From: Pelecanus crispus
Lineage: Eukaryota > Chordata > Aves > Pelecaniformes > Pelecanidae
Direction of reading: 5' to 3'
DNA: 64,000 nucleotides
Assembly: GCF_030463565.1 (NCBI RefSeq)
Contig: NC_134660.1
Coordinates: 875,501-939,500 of the forward strand
Position 1 is the stretch's first letter, and each line of letters starts with the position of its first letter. A model generated the notes under the pieces. That model saw only the letters and a program-made list of their open reading frames with translations, ran no database searches and had not been told where the DNA came from. Shown piece after piece: positions 32,901 through 45,000 of the stretch. The translations under genes and the position numbers were made by a program.

Positions 32901-35900
32901 GAAAGTTAATAACCCACACATGGATCTGCCAGGCTTTTCTGTGTTACACAAGGCTGTTACTGCTGCCCTGCCTGGGCCCAGTTCAAGCCCTTGATGCACC
33001 AGGTCCTGTAAAACTGTGCTGAAACCAGCTGGCTGTGCTGGGGCCCTGCAGAGCTGCCCCTCAGCACCCAGGTGCTTGCAGCAGTAAAATACTTGCCAGG
33101 GAGGAACGATCGTGCCTTCTGAGAAGGGCAGAGTTAAAGCTACTGCTGCCACCCGTGGGTACCTCAGTCTGGAGTTCTGCTTCTCAGGTGTTTATCGCTT
33201 GTCAGCTCTGCCTGTGCCCCGCTGCTCTGGAGGTCTAATCTCGGGCACAAGGAGATGCTGGTGGGTGTTAGCTCGGCTGTGTTATTTGGAGGCAGTTAAT
33301 CTTTAATTGTGGCCTTACATTGAACTAGTAAAGGAGAAGGGAGAATGGGAACAGGAATTTCCTCTGCTTGAACTTCTACTTTGCTCTGTATAGTCTCAAA
33401 GCCCAGCGCCTCTGCACTCAGTAGTGGTGGTTCCCTCAGACAGTGCAGGGCTTCCTGTGACAAGAACTAGCAGGAAAACCCCTTTGTTTTCCTTTTGCTT
33501 CCTTTCCCATTGCTTGAGAGGATCCTGGATCCTGCAGGACATAGCAGGATACCTAAAAGATAAAGCATTAATCTGAGAGTCAACTGATTGGGTTGCAGAC
33601 CGGGTCAGCAAGGTGTCAGCGCCCTGTCCGTGCCTCCATTTCTCTTCTCACCCTTGGCTTGTTCTCCAAGTGGGGCAGGGCCTGTTCTTTGCAGGGTCCT
33701 TGAGCAGCACCGAGCTCCAAGGGCCTTCTTCCCTTGGGGAAGGAGAAAGAGTCCCAATTGCAAGTGCACTCTCACAAGCGTCAAGTCATACCCAGTTCAG
33801 GCTGTTCCCAAAACAGAACCGTTATGATGTGGAGGTCTCAGCAAAACACCAAGCGTGCGGAGAAGGGCTAGTGCTGTTCCACTTGGCCCTGCTCAGTGCC
33901 AGCCCTGTGTCACCAGCACCACCGAGCCACCAAGAGTCACCTCTCGCCACGGGAGGAGGCAGGTAGGGCAGCAGGAAGGCAGGCCATCTGCCTGTTGGCT
34001 GTGGGAAGAAAGAGGGCGAGAAGGGCCGGTTTGCTGGCCGCCGAGCTTCCCAAGAAATCATCACAGCGGAGTCCAGACGAAGCAGAGAGCCGTCGCTGCC
34101 TGGGTAAAGCCAAGAACTCTTGTGACCTGGGGCCCATCTCACAGCAGCACAGCTCACGTGGGTCTGCAGGGCCCAGACTGGGCAGGCATCTCCCTTGCTA
34201 GAGGATTTCAGCCCCGGTTTGCTGCCTGAAAGCCATATAAAATAACCAGAGCAGACGGCTCAGGGACTACCCAGGAACGCTCAGCTATGCAAACCCAAGA
34301 AGCCTGCCCACACCACAGGAAAATTAACTGCTGATAACAGTAGGAGTTCACCTCTGTTTGATTTTTCCCCTTCCCACACTATTCTGCAGCTGGTGCTAGT
34401 GGTTATCCCCACCACAGAGCTAGCTGTATCTCAACAATACTCTTACTCGCTAAGTTTGCTTTCTCAGCAAGTCTAGAACATCTAGTCCTCTAGAAAAAAC
34501 AGAGGTGGGTAACACTGTTCTGCTCTGTCTGCAGCTCCTGGCCCAACAAATTCTCATACTTTTATTGTACTTTTCACCCTGAAAGGTCCTAAGCTGCTTA
34601 GCAGAAAAAAAGATCTGGTTTCCAGGAAGGGACAATGTCACCTACTGCCGTATTGCTGCTGCTCCTGGAGTGAGCTGCAGAGAGCCGCTTGCTGAAACAC
34701 TGCAGCAGTTTAGGGAGGAAATGAAGATCTGTATCACCTGTCCCTGGCACCGCATGCAATGAGGAGGACACGTGAGGGCATCTCCCACACCGGCTGTACT
34801 CTAGAGAGAAGGGAAATGCCAGAGAGAGGGGGCAAGGGAGCCACAGCATCTTACTGAGCAGGGAACAAGATGCAGAAAGTTGCCCCTAGAAGTTACACAC
34901 CAGTGTAAAGGGAAGCAGAGATGACAGCAAGGAAATCAGAGGGCTGATAAGGATCTGTGGCTGCGAGGCAGGTGTGTGCTAGGGAGCGGATCATGTGCGA
35001 GCAGAGATGCAGGGCTGTTGCTGCATTCTGTTTGTTTCCCTTTACCTGGCTGACATGTCTTTTCATGTCAAAAGCTAGATCAAAGAGAGGGATGTAGATA
35101 GCTGAAACAGGGCTCCTTGTGGGAACAGGGCTGAGTGCCACAGCCATCCGCTCAGCTGGATCCCTCCCTGGGAGCAGCGTGAGGAGCTGTCACGCTCCAT
35201 TAGCTAAGCACCCAGGGAAGAAAGTGCGTGCCTGCTGGGTGCCCTGGGCATTCAGGAGCCAAACCACGCAGCGAGGCTCTCCTCTGCAGCCAGCTCTCCC
35301 CTAGGCCACCACCAATGCTGATGGGACGCAAGCAGGGCCGTGAGGACAAGCGCTTTGGTTTCTTCATGTCAGAAGCCCTTCAGAGTCTAAGGATATTTGC
35401 ACTTGGTCCCCAATTTATTTATTTTTTTCAAACTCTCCCTCTGCAAAGTCATGGTGTCCACTGAGAAAGCGGGACTTAACTCTTCCTTCTAAGCTCTGCA
35501 TAGCTCTTATTTCGGGTGGGTGTGTGAAATAACCCTCACTGACACAATCCAAGGCTGAGGATGCAGAGCAGCTTTGTCAGGAAAGGCCCCTGCAATCCCC
35601 CAGAAGCCATTTCAGCATGCAGGGACCTCATGCTGCAGGCTCAGGGTACAGAAGCCAGGCTAGAAAACCACAGACTGCATCAGAGAAGAGGGAATAGCAG
35701 AACAGCCTGGGAGACCAAATGCTCTCCTCACACACTGGAGAGAGAGCTCGTCAAGGCCCTGGCCTGCTCTTGTCCCACGGATGGGCACCAGCAGTGGCTT
35801 CGCCTTTGTGGGTGTTGGAATAGTTGATGGCTTTACTCCTTTGGACAAGAGCACCCACTGTTTTCCAACGTCCCTCGATTGTCCCTCTGCTGAAATCCCA

Positions 35901-37200
35901 CATTTGGAAGCGGGGCTATGTCACTGCTGTCTTGTTCATTCACCTTCCAAGAAAAAGGTCCCCAGCATTTTTCTCCCTGCCCTTTTCAAGGCAGGAAATT
36001 CTACTACCTGGCATCCTTCGCACACACACAGTTAGCCAAGAGCGGCACCACATCCCCTGACATCCTCTCTCTATTTTTCTCAAGAAGCTGGACTGCACAA
36101 GGGTGTTGGGCCGAGATGGAGCAGTGTCCGTGCTCCCAAAGCCCAGGGTCTCCCGTGGCTATCCCCCTTCACCCTCCAGTCCCAGCAGAGACTAGAACAG
36201 TCTGGAGCCTGTTCTGAACTGGGCCAGCTAGTAACAGCTCCCATGGGACTGGTCAGAGCAAAGCTCTGCTCCTTTCCCATGCCCCCACAGCAGGGGTTGC
36301 TGGGGCAAGGAAGAAAACTGGCAACATTGCTCTGGCCCCCCCATGGGGCTTCCCCAGCCTACGCTGCCCCTTTTATTTGACTGTGAACTTTGACTCCGAA
36401 AGCCCCAATCCCTGCTCTGCACAGGGAGCTCAAATCTGGGTTGTATGTTCAATAACCAAGAGTAGGTCAAATACACTGGCATGGAACATTACATTTCAGG
36501 GGGGTGAAGACGTATAGATTTTCTGCAGAACCTCAAATCAAGTGCCCTACACTGTTGGGGGGGGGCATTTGCAGCAAAGAAAGCAGATGAGGAAACAAAC
36601 CACAGGTAGAGAAGGGATTGCGGACTAAAGGATTTAAAAAAGGGGACTACGGCAGAAACGCAAGCTTGAGAGTGGGCAAGAGGGAGCCAAAGCTACATGG
36701 CACAAGAGATACCTGACGTACGCTACCAACAGGGCTGCTGCCCTTCCCCCTTTTCCTGTTTCTGCTACTCTCGCTAATTCTTTTACCGCCGCCAAACCTA
36801 AACCACAGCAGTGCTCTTCCCTCCTACACAGCGCTCAGCAGTGGTTTTCAGGGCTATGGAGTAGGCTTCGCAGCTTCCTGGGAGAGGTGGGACCGCTGCA
36901 GCGTGCCGCGCCAGCCTGGAAAGCAGCAGCCCCGACCCTCCCCGCGTCCTTTGATGAGCCCCATACCCGCCGCCAACAGGGAGCTCTACCAGCAAAAATT
37001 TTTTTTTTTTTTTTTTTTTACTTCTTATCACACCTCCCTCATCCATCAGGCCTGGGCCCTGCAGGTGGGTATAATCAAGAAACCACAGGTCAGAGTTAAG
37101 TAGTTATTAGTATTTTAAGGGGAGAGGAAGGCTTGAACAAGTGGAGCTGGGGTTTGGCATAATAACGGAAGGGGCCGACTCCTCCGGCTACTGTAAGCCA
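26941..37200. other. PHB1-ZNF652 intergenic region, no gene seen
   Basis: About 10 kb between the PHB1 polyadenylation site and the ZNF652 CpG island. I recognise no coding exon, structural RNA or transposon apart from simple A/T runs (for example 32761-32774 and 21 T at 36999-37019) and one 20-bp duplication. A minus-strand AATAAA (complement of 32813-32818) exists, but I see no transcript structure to go with it. Confidence 0.6.
30027..30065 (+). repeat. 20-bp tandem duplication
   Basis: The unit ACCAAAACGTGTCCCTCAGG occurs twice in succession; the second copy is complete up to its last base. Confidence 0.85.
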
Positions 37201-39000
37201 CCGGGCCGCGCTGATGAGGCCTGGTTTTAGGGTCTTACCTGGCTCCCGGGGGGCGGCTCTGTCACCCCACACGGCCCTTCCAAGGCGCCTCCCATCCCGA
37301 AGCCGGCGCCGCTCCCTGAAGCGTTATCCCCGCTTCGCCGTGAGGAGCGGGGCCCCGGCCCGGCCCGGCCCGGCCCCCTGGCTACGGCCACCACCCCCGG
37401 GGCTGCGGGCGGCGGGGCTGCGACCGGGGCCTTCACCGGAGCGGCCGGAGGTGCCCGCGGAGCGAGGCAGGGCGTGGGCCGGGGTTAGCCGCAGCGCGGC
37501 GGGGACGCTCGCCGCAGCTTGCCCGGCTCAGCTGACTGCAATTAAGGCGGCCTCGCTAATTACCCCCGCGGAGTAACGGTCGGCCCGGCTGAGGGCAGCT
37601 CGCGCCCTCTCCCGCCTTGGCGCCGCGCACCGGGCCCCGCGCGCGCCGCCTCACCTGAGCCCCCGCGGGGCGCCGGCCCCCGCGCATGCGCGCCGCGCCC
37701 CCCCCCCCCCGCCCCGCGCGCCTCACCTGCGCCGCGCGCTCCGCTCCGGCCCCGCCGCAGCGCGAGGTGAGGCGCGCGGGGCGGGGAGGGGGGAATCGCG
37801 GCGCCCGCCCGACAGCGCATGCGCCCCCCGCCGCCGCGCGCCGGCCCCGCCGCCCTCAGCCTATGGGTGTCCCGGGTGTCCGGTCCCCCGTCCCCCCCCC
37901 CCCCCCCCCCCCACGCCGCCCCGCGCGCGCTCCCCCGACTCGCGCACAGGCGCGCTCGCGCCCCCCCCCACCCCCCCGCGCGGCAACCACCTCCTCGGCG
38001 CGCGCCCCCGCAGCCGGCACGCGCGCGCGCGCGTGCGCGCGGCGGAGTCGCGAGACTGGCTGCGGCGGCCACGTAGCGCTGCGGCGGCGGCGGCTGAGGG
38101 GAGCGGGAGCCGGGGCCGCGTCCGCCGGCGGGGCCTGGGCCTGAGCCCGAGCCCGAGCCCGGGGCGGCGGCTACTCGAGCGCCGCGGCGGCGGCCGAGGG
38201 GGCCGAGCGCAGGGAGGGAGGGAGGGCCCCGGCCGCCCTGCCCTCCGCCCTCCCGCCTCGCCTCCTCCACCCGCCCTCCGCCGCCTCGCCTGTGCCCCCC
38301 TCCCCTCGCCGCCCGGCATGGAAGGCGGCGGGGGCGGCCCTGAGGGGATCGGCCTGGGTGAGTGCGGGCCGCCCGCTCGGCTGGGGATCCCTTCCCCCTG
38401 GTCGGGCCTGGCGGCAGCCGCCGAGCAGCGCTAGGCCCGGCCCGGGGTGGGTGAGGGAGGGAGCGGGGCAGAGCCGCCTCCCGGCCTGCAAGGGAGCGGG
38501 GCCGGGGGGCGGGCCGCGCCGGGGCCGGCCCGCCGCCCCCCCTCCCCGGGGAGCAGGGTGCGGGCAGGGCACCCCCCGGGCGGCGGGGGTGCGGGCCGGG
38601 GGCCCCCCCGCGGGAGGAGGGGGGCGGGCGGGGGAGGAGCGCTGCCGGCGGGCCGGGGGATCTGCCCCGGCTGCTGCACCCGCGGGGAGGGGGTGTGCCA
38701 CCTGCGGGGGGAGGGGAGTGGCACCAAGCGGGGGGGGGGGGGGGGCAGAAACCGTGCTGCCTTCGGCCGCGCCGGGCTGCCCGCCCGCACCTCTGCGCGG
38801 TGCAGCAGCCCCCTCCCGCGCAGCGGGGGCACGGCGGTGTGGGGGCCGCGGGCAGCCCCCGCCTCCCTCCTCGCCCCCCGGTGATTGTGCAGCCGGCGCG
38901 GGCCGCGGCTGGGGGGGGCACGGGTCTCGGACGCGCTGGCTGCTGGCACCGGAGTTGTCACTGGGTAGGTGAGGAAATGGAGCGGTGCCTTCTCCAGCAG
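37200..39000. promoter_or_regulatory. ZNF652: CpG-island promoter region of ZNF652
   Basis: Extremely GC- and CpG-rich, TATA-less. NRF1-type palindromes are at 37681-37692 (CGCGCATGCGCG), 37815-37824 (GCGCATGCGC) and 38029-38038 (GCGCGTGCGC). A 21-C run lies at 37892-37912 and an alternating CG tract around 38019-38040. Transcription of ZNF652 probably starts in about 37.9-38.1 kb. As a CpG island it may also fire antisense. Confidence 0.75.
38050..38357 (+). other. ZNF652: ZNF652 non-coding exon 1
   Basis: A strong donor, GTGAGT, at 38358 ends a GC-rich leader exon. Its 5' end is not defined by the sequence and is placed only roughly. The exon contains an ATG at 38318-38320 in a strong context (G at -3, G at +4), which opens a frame that stays open into exon 2 (see findings). 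The gene model with a non-coding first exon and a large intron 1 agrees with human ZNF652. Confidence 0.65.
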
Positions 39001-42000
39001 CCGGCTCTGGGTCTAGGTGTGCGAAGGGGAGGGGAAAAAAAAAAAAAGAAAAAAAAAAATCAGATGTTTTCTCTCCTCCTCCGTCGTCTGCTTCGGTGTC
39101 TTCCCCTTCTCTTTGCTCCCAGGACAGATGTGGTATGCGCGTCCCAGGGTTTTGGTTTTTGTTTTGATTTTTAGCTGCCTTGCGTGCAACTTTCGGTCCT
39201 ATGGATGCCTTGGTGCAGGTATTGTTAGAATGAAAAGATATGCCTCAAGATAATGTATCTCTTTGGTCTTAGCAGTATTATGTAAGTATCTTTAATCACA
39301 ACTGAGTTGTGGCATCTTGCGAGGCACAAGTGATTTAAGTCAAAGCGAGGGAAGTACTGTAGACATAAAGGACGTGAGGAATGTGCATTTTTTATCTTTT
39401 CAGGGGCTGACCTGAGCTGTATTGTTCTGGGAATGGCAACTGGCACATGCTTTGTTGACAGTGGTGTATGCGCGGTGAATCAAGAGAATGATGGTGGGGT
39501 ATGTGTGTGTGTGCGCTGAATAAAGGAGATGTAATGCGTGAGCATTGATTTGTGAAGGATGGGCCGGTGCACCTTGATTTGCCACCGCGCTGATTGACTG
39601 CAGCTCCATTGCTCGCGTGTGGAAGTTGGGCGCTTTCTCTTGAGGTGTCTGCTGTGTGTTAGCGAATGCGTGCTACAGATGCAGGACTGTGGCCACTGGT
39701 GTGGTGAAAAGGCTGTGGAGCAGGAAAATCTCATATAAAAAGGTCCTAATATTTTACAGTAGCAGATAATTTGCATCCTTTACATGGGTCTAGTGTTCTC
39801 ATCGGTACCTATTTGAAACCCCTTTATCTGTCTTTCTACCTGCGTGTAAGATGCATTTTTTTTTCTGCTTTATAGAGATTAATCAAGCACTTGCAATGTG
39901 TTTTTTGTGCTGAAAGGATGAAAAGCCCCATCCCTGCCCCGGGCAACCAACACTTAAATTTAGATGTTGATAGTAAAGTTGAGGTATAGAGTAAACTCAG
40001 AGTGTGAATGTGTAGTTGAGGGATAGAAATTTTGAAAGCTTTTTCAGAGAGTGTTTGAAAGAGAAGTGCAAAATGAGGAAGGCTTTTTATTTTTCTAAGT
40101 GATTGCATGTAATAGGATGTCAGAGACTTAAGATTTTATTTATAATTTTATCTAGTACTTGCTGACTAGTGTTTATAGCTACTTCAGCGCTTATTTGCAG
40201 TCACTAAGATCAGTTGTATTTAGGAAGATCAGTTCAGCAAATGTGGCTTAGCATTTGCCACATTTTAAAAAAACCCTTTCAAATCTTTACATGCTCAAAA
40301 GAGACTTTGGCATTGTAGGCTATTGTTCATTTGTTTTAAAGGACTGAATTGATTATATTATTATTTCTTCTCACCTACTACTGATGGAGGAACTTCGATG
40401 TTTTCTGGAGAGTAAATTCTTCAGCAGTATTGTATGAATGGTTAGTTACCTAGAGGAGTTAAATTATAAAAGCAGTTTGTCAGGTTCTGTTGCAGGTGTA
40501 CGATATTGGGGTGTTCTGGTTTTATTCTCCTTGCCAGAATCATAGAATGTGGAAATTTCAGACTGAGGGGTGCAGTTTCATCTAAAGATGGAAAGTCTTT
40601 ATGTGTACAAGAAATTGCTTGTAGATCAAACCTACTTTGTCTGGTGTCATACCACCTGGAGTGTGAGACGTCGGTGTACAAATGACGTGGGAAGAGTCCT
40701 TTGAGTTCGTACAACTGTGTTAAATGGATACTTCCAGTAAACAAGATCCCATCTTCCAGTCTTGGTATCGCGTGCTGTATCAGTGCCTAATGGAAGAGTG
40801 GTGTACCGATGGCGTATCTGAGATAGACACAGGTATATTTAAGGTGATTACAAAACTACGTGTCATCAGTGGCCTATTTCTCTGTGGCACGCTAGAATAT
40901 GCCTTATCAAAGAATAAATTCCTTTCTAACACCACAAAAGAGAGAGACACAATTGGAGGCAAGTACCAACCAATTGAGAAGATTGATAAGTCCTCTAGCA
41001 ACCTGATTCTGTGGATTATTATTGTATGAAAATATTTTATAAGCACTCTCTTACTTTGTTAAATTCCTACAGCACAGAACAGCTGATCTCAATGTATTCT
41101 GCTGGGAAACAGCGCTCTCCCTACAAGATCCAGATCTTGGCTTCTAAATGGGAGATGAAGTAAATTTTAAAGAACGTAATTCTGTTTTTTAAAGCATTTT
41201 GCTAAATATGTGCTCTTTGTCTTTTCAGACTCTTACGATACCCAAGTTTGGGGTTTTTCCCCCACAATAGTGAGAAGAAATAGGGATTTTTATGTGGAGG
41301 TCATTTTATGATCATGAAATTATATGCTTTAAATATTAATGCAGTCAACGAGCAGATACTGTCTACAGTTGACATCACCCTATAATGTCTTGAGCTTCCT
41401 CAAGCTGCGGAAGCATGGCTGAGTTATTTCAGACAGTGTTTTCCAGTAAGAATCTGTATTTTTTAACCTGTTCTTTCTGTGGATCCAAATGCCTAACTTC
41501 CAGCTGTTTCCACCGTAAATACTAGGCTAACATATTTTAAAAACTTTGCAATAACTCATTCGTTGTATCAAAAGTCTAAATAACTAAGGATGTTTTGCCT
41601 AGAAGTGACAAATTTTATGCCTTTAAGAACATTTTAATAAAAATACAGTTTGTCCCTGAAGTTGCAAACTCTGTTTAAACAGATACTCTCCTAAGTGAGT
41701 AAGTGTGAGTAAAATTATATAGCATTTTGGGTCTTTGCAGGATCTTCATTTTCAGTATTTTGGAAAGTGGGTGGGGTTTGCTTATAACTCTCAAGTAGAA
41801 TTCATGTAGGTCTCCTAACTAGTGAAAACATAACAGACAGGCTTTCCTAGTTCACTTGAAACATTCATTATAACCTAAACTTCTAGTATCTTAATTTCCA
41901 AATTACCTTCGCAAATGCTTAGTTTTCCAAGTGATCTTAAATTGGCGATTTTTAGGTTGCTCCTCCCTCCTGAAAAACAATTGCATAGGGAGTGAAACTC

Positions 42001-45000
42001 TGGCGGTAGCTCTGGTGCCAGCAGCTTAAACTCATTAACACAAGCAGCTTGCATTAGTTTCCTTGACACTTTCAGACACCCTTCCCTGAGGAGGTTTCAG
42101 ACTAGTATTTTTCACTCAAGAGAAACATTTAGCTATGCTAAGCAACTACCAGCACTTTATGCTGTAGTGCTCTCTCGTTTGTGCATTTTTAAGTTTTGAA
42201 ACTTGACTCTTTCAGTGGAAAAGTGATTTTAGGAATGTAGTAAGAAAGGCAAGTGGGCCTGCTTGAAGATAGGTTGCTGGAATTAGGATCCATATTAACA
42301 TTTGAGACAAAACCTGTTAAGCCAATTTCATTCTGTTCCAGGTACTAAATACAAGTGAACAGAAAGTTTTTCAGCTGGAATTTTGGAGGAATATTGTGGT
42401 ACCACTGCAAAGACAGATGGCTTGGTAGGATAAGGTAGTAGAGCTTTTCTTTTTTTACAAGCAGAAAGTTTTATAGTTGAAAATTTACAGACAAGCATCC
42501 ATTGATCCACATACTTTCTTTTATGGGAATGTTGTACACAACAAGTCGCAAATATTTGAGTTGGAGCATAGCTGAATCTTGCAGGTGCAGAAAGCTTGCT
42601 AGAACTTTGCTTTTCCTATGGCTGACTAGTCTCGTGGAAGACAGTAAAAATCTGTTCTGGACTCCACAGTTGCTTGCAGGTCATGCTTATTTAAGCCTTT
42701 TTAGTGCTTATGTGATGAAAAGGGAATTATGGAATGTGTCTTAATAGTGCTGTCTGAAGACAAATTACATACGGTGACAACTGTGAATTTTAATGGTAGA
42801 AGGCAGATTATTTCTAACGAAAAGCCTGATTGCTCTTAGTGTCCAGTACCCTGACATGTAGCCAGTATTGTCAACTAGCTGTGTCACTCATATCTTTGGA
42901 CATTTGCTGAACAGGAGTATTTATGTTTTCCGATTGATGCAGATATTTTTTGTTAGATATGTTTTAAAGAAGCTCTTCCTGCTCACACTTCTGTAAGTTT
43001 TCTGGTTCTACCCTTTCTAAAAAATTACAGTGTTTCGTACAATGATGGGAGCTCTGTCCTTAATTCCAGTAGCTTTCCCTGGTTTTCTTTTCTTTTTCAG
43101 GCTAGCAAATTTGCGGTGTTTCTCACATAAATGTTGGGGTCAGGTGCATTGCCGTTCCTCAGTATATTTTGTATGCTTTCTCGCTGTAGTAAATTCTCAA
43201 AGTTCCCTATTAAGTGACATGCACTGTGCTTAGATTTCCCGTGTTTTAACTGCATGTCACTTTATGAGGGACTTATGCTGGGATACGTGTTTAATACGCT
43301 GTGACACTAGTAGGCTTGACATTATGAAAATACAAGTTGTGGTGTATATGTGTGACTTCAGAAGTCTTTAGCAGGGATGGAAACATACCCTAATATATCT
43401 TCGTCGCCTATGTCATAGTAAAAATGGCTGCTGAGAATCTCTAGTTTGCTTTATTGTAATGTGCATGTCTTGAATCATTCATTTCACACTTACTAGCTGC
43501 AGGACAAAACCTATTAGTCAGAGTGAAATGCCATGATGACTGCACTTTAAAGGTCTGAGAAAAATTATGTCCTGAATTTAATTGCAACTTTTTGCCAGGC
43601 AGTTTTGTTTTAACACATATGTTGTTGCACGTTTCTTCTTCCACTTGTACCTTTCTAAACTCATTTTAATTCTTGTGTTTTCCTGTTTCCTGTCCCCTCA
43701 CCTTTCTCTTTCTTTATTACACGGGGTTTTTTTACTGCATTTTTAAACTTGTTTCCTAAATCAGTCTGTTTTCTTTTCCCTCTTTTTGGTTTTCATAGCT
43801 TTTCCTCTAACCTGCAGATTTCTTGATGAAGGATCCCGCCTTCTACTTATCTTTGATAAATTACCTAGCCTACTTACAGTGCTATAAAATCATTTAACAT
43901 AATCTGTCTTGTGCACAACCGACTTCTATTATCCCACACTCCAAGCACTTCAAATTCAGACAATAAGATGAAGTTAATTATGCCTGCTGTCAGTGGACGC
44001 TCTTCTTCCCTTCTCACCCTCCCTTTGCACAAATAACCCCAATCTTACTGAGATTCTTACTGAGAAGCTATTCCCTGTCTTGCTTTGGAACCTAAGTAAC
44101 TGTTGTTCCTTTTTGCCAAGAGGGAAAAGTTTTAGGGTTGGTGTCCATCCATCTGTCCATCCCCAAGTGTTCTCTCTCTCACCCTGAAACGGTCTCGTTG
44201 CTGAGATTTGGAATTCGTGTGCCACTGAGTAGCTCCTGAGGTGGTTTCTGTGATCGTTCGTTCAGACCTTTGCCAGGATGTGGATTTGTCTTGAAGCCTA
44301 CAACTCTGATCCTGCTGTTCTTAAAGATGAATCTGTGGGTTTAGATTATAACATGTCAGGAAGGAGAGAGAACGAATATCTAAGAATATTTTGGTAATCA
44401 TTAGGAACTTATTTTTAAATGAAAGCATGAGCTGTGCAAAGGCTGAAATCATTTGAGAAAAAATCCTATTTGCTACAGGTTCTTGAAAATACATTATTTT
44501 TTCAACCTCAATTCTTAAGCATAATCCTCAGATGTTTTCCACAAATTTGTTATTGTGCTTCTGGTTCTCTTACCTTGGTATGTTATGGAAGGTGAAAGCC
44601 AGATTGCACCTATAGAGCAAATTGATTATTTCAGGAAGCAAAATCTTGAAATGGATGGTGGTATTCATGAAGTTGCACAGTGAGCTGGTTCAGAGAATTG
44701 ATCCAGCTGAATATTTATCCCAAGGAATGGTTATTTTCCAGGCAGACCGATTTCCCAAGGCATCTCGCCTTGCAACCATAAGAATGCCGGCATTGGCATA
44801 TAAATAGGGAAAGAGTGTACTGCCTCCTTTGGCAGCCACACAGACTTAGGTCAGATTAAAATGAACCAGTAACTTTGGCCTTAGCTGATAATTGTCCTCA
44901 CTTTGCCCAGAAGGAAATTGAAATACAAAGCGGAGATAAGATGTCCATAGCTGCATAATGAATTAGCAGGAAAACTGGGAATAAAATCCACTGTATCAGT

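Noticed and set aside
37560-38921. 453-codon open frame on the - strand
   Set aside because: Same cause: ZNF652 CpG island. The protein is low-complexity Pro/Arg/Ala/Gly with no recognisable family.
40535-40550. AGAATCATAGAATG, resembling a CR1 terminus
   Set aside because: Only about 14 bases match, and the sequence on either side is not CR1-like.
40724-41029. 101-codon open frame in ZNF652 intron 1
   Set aside because: It reads like a protein in places but matches nothing I know, lacks splice or promoter context and is within the chance range for 16 kb.
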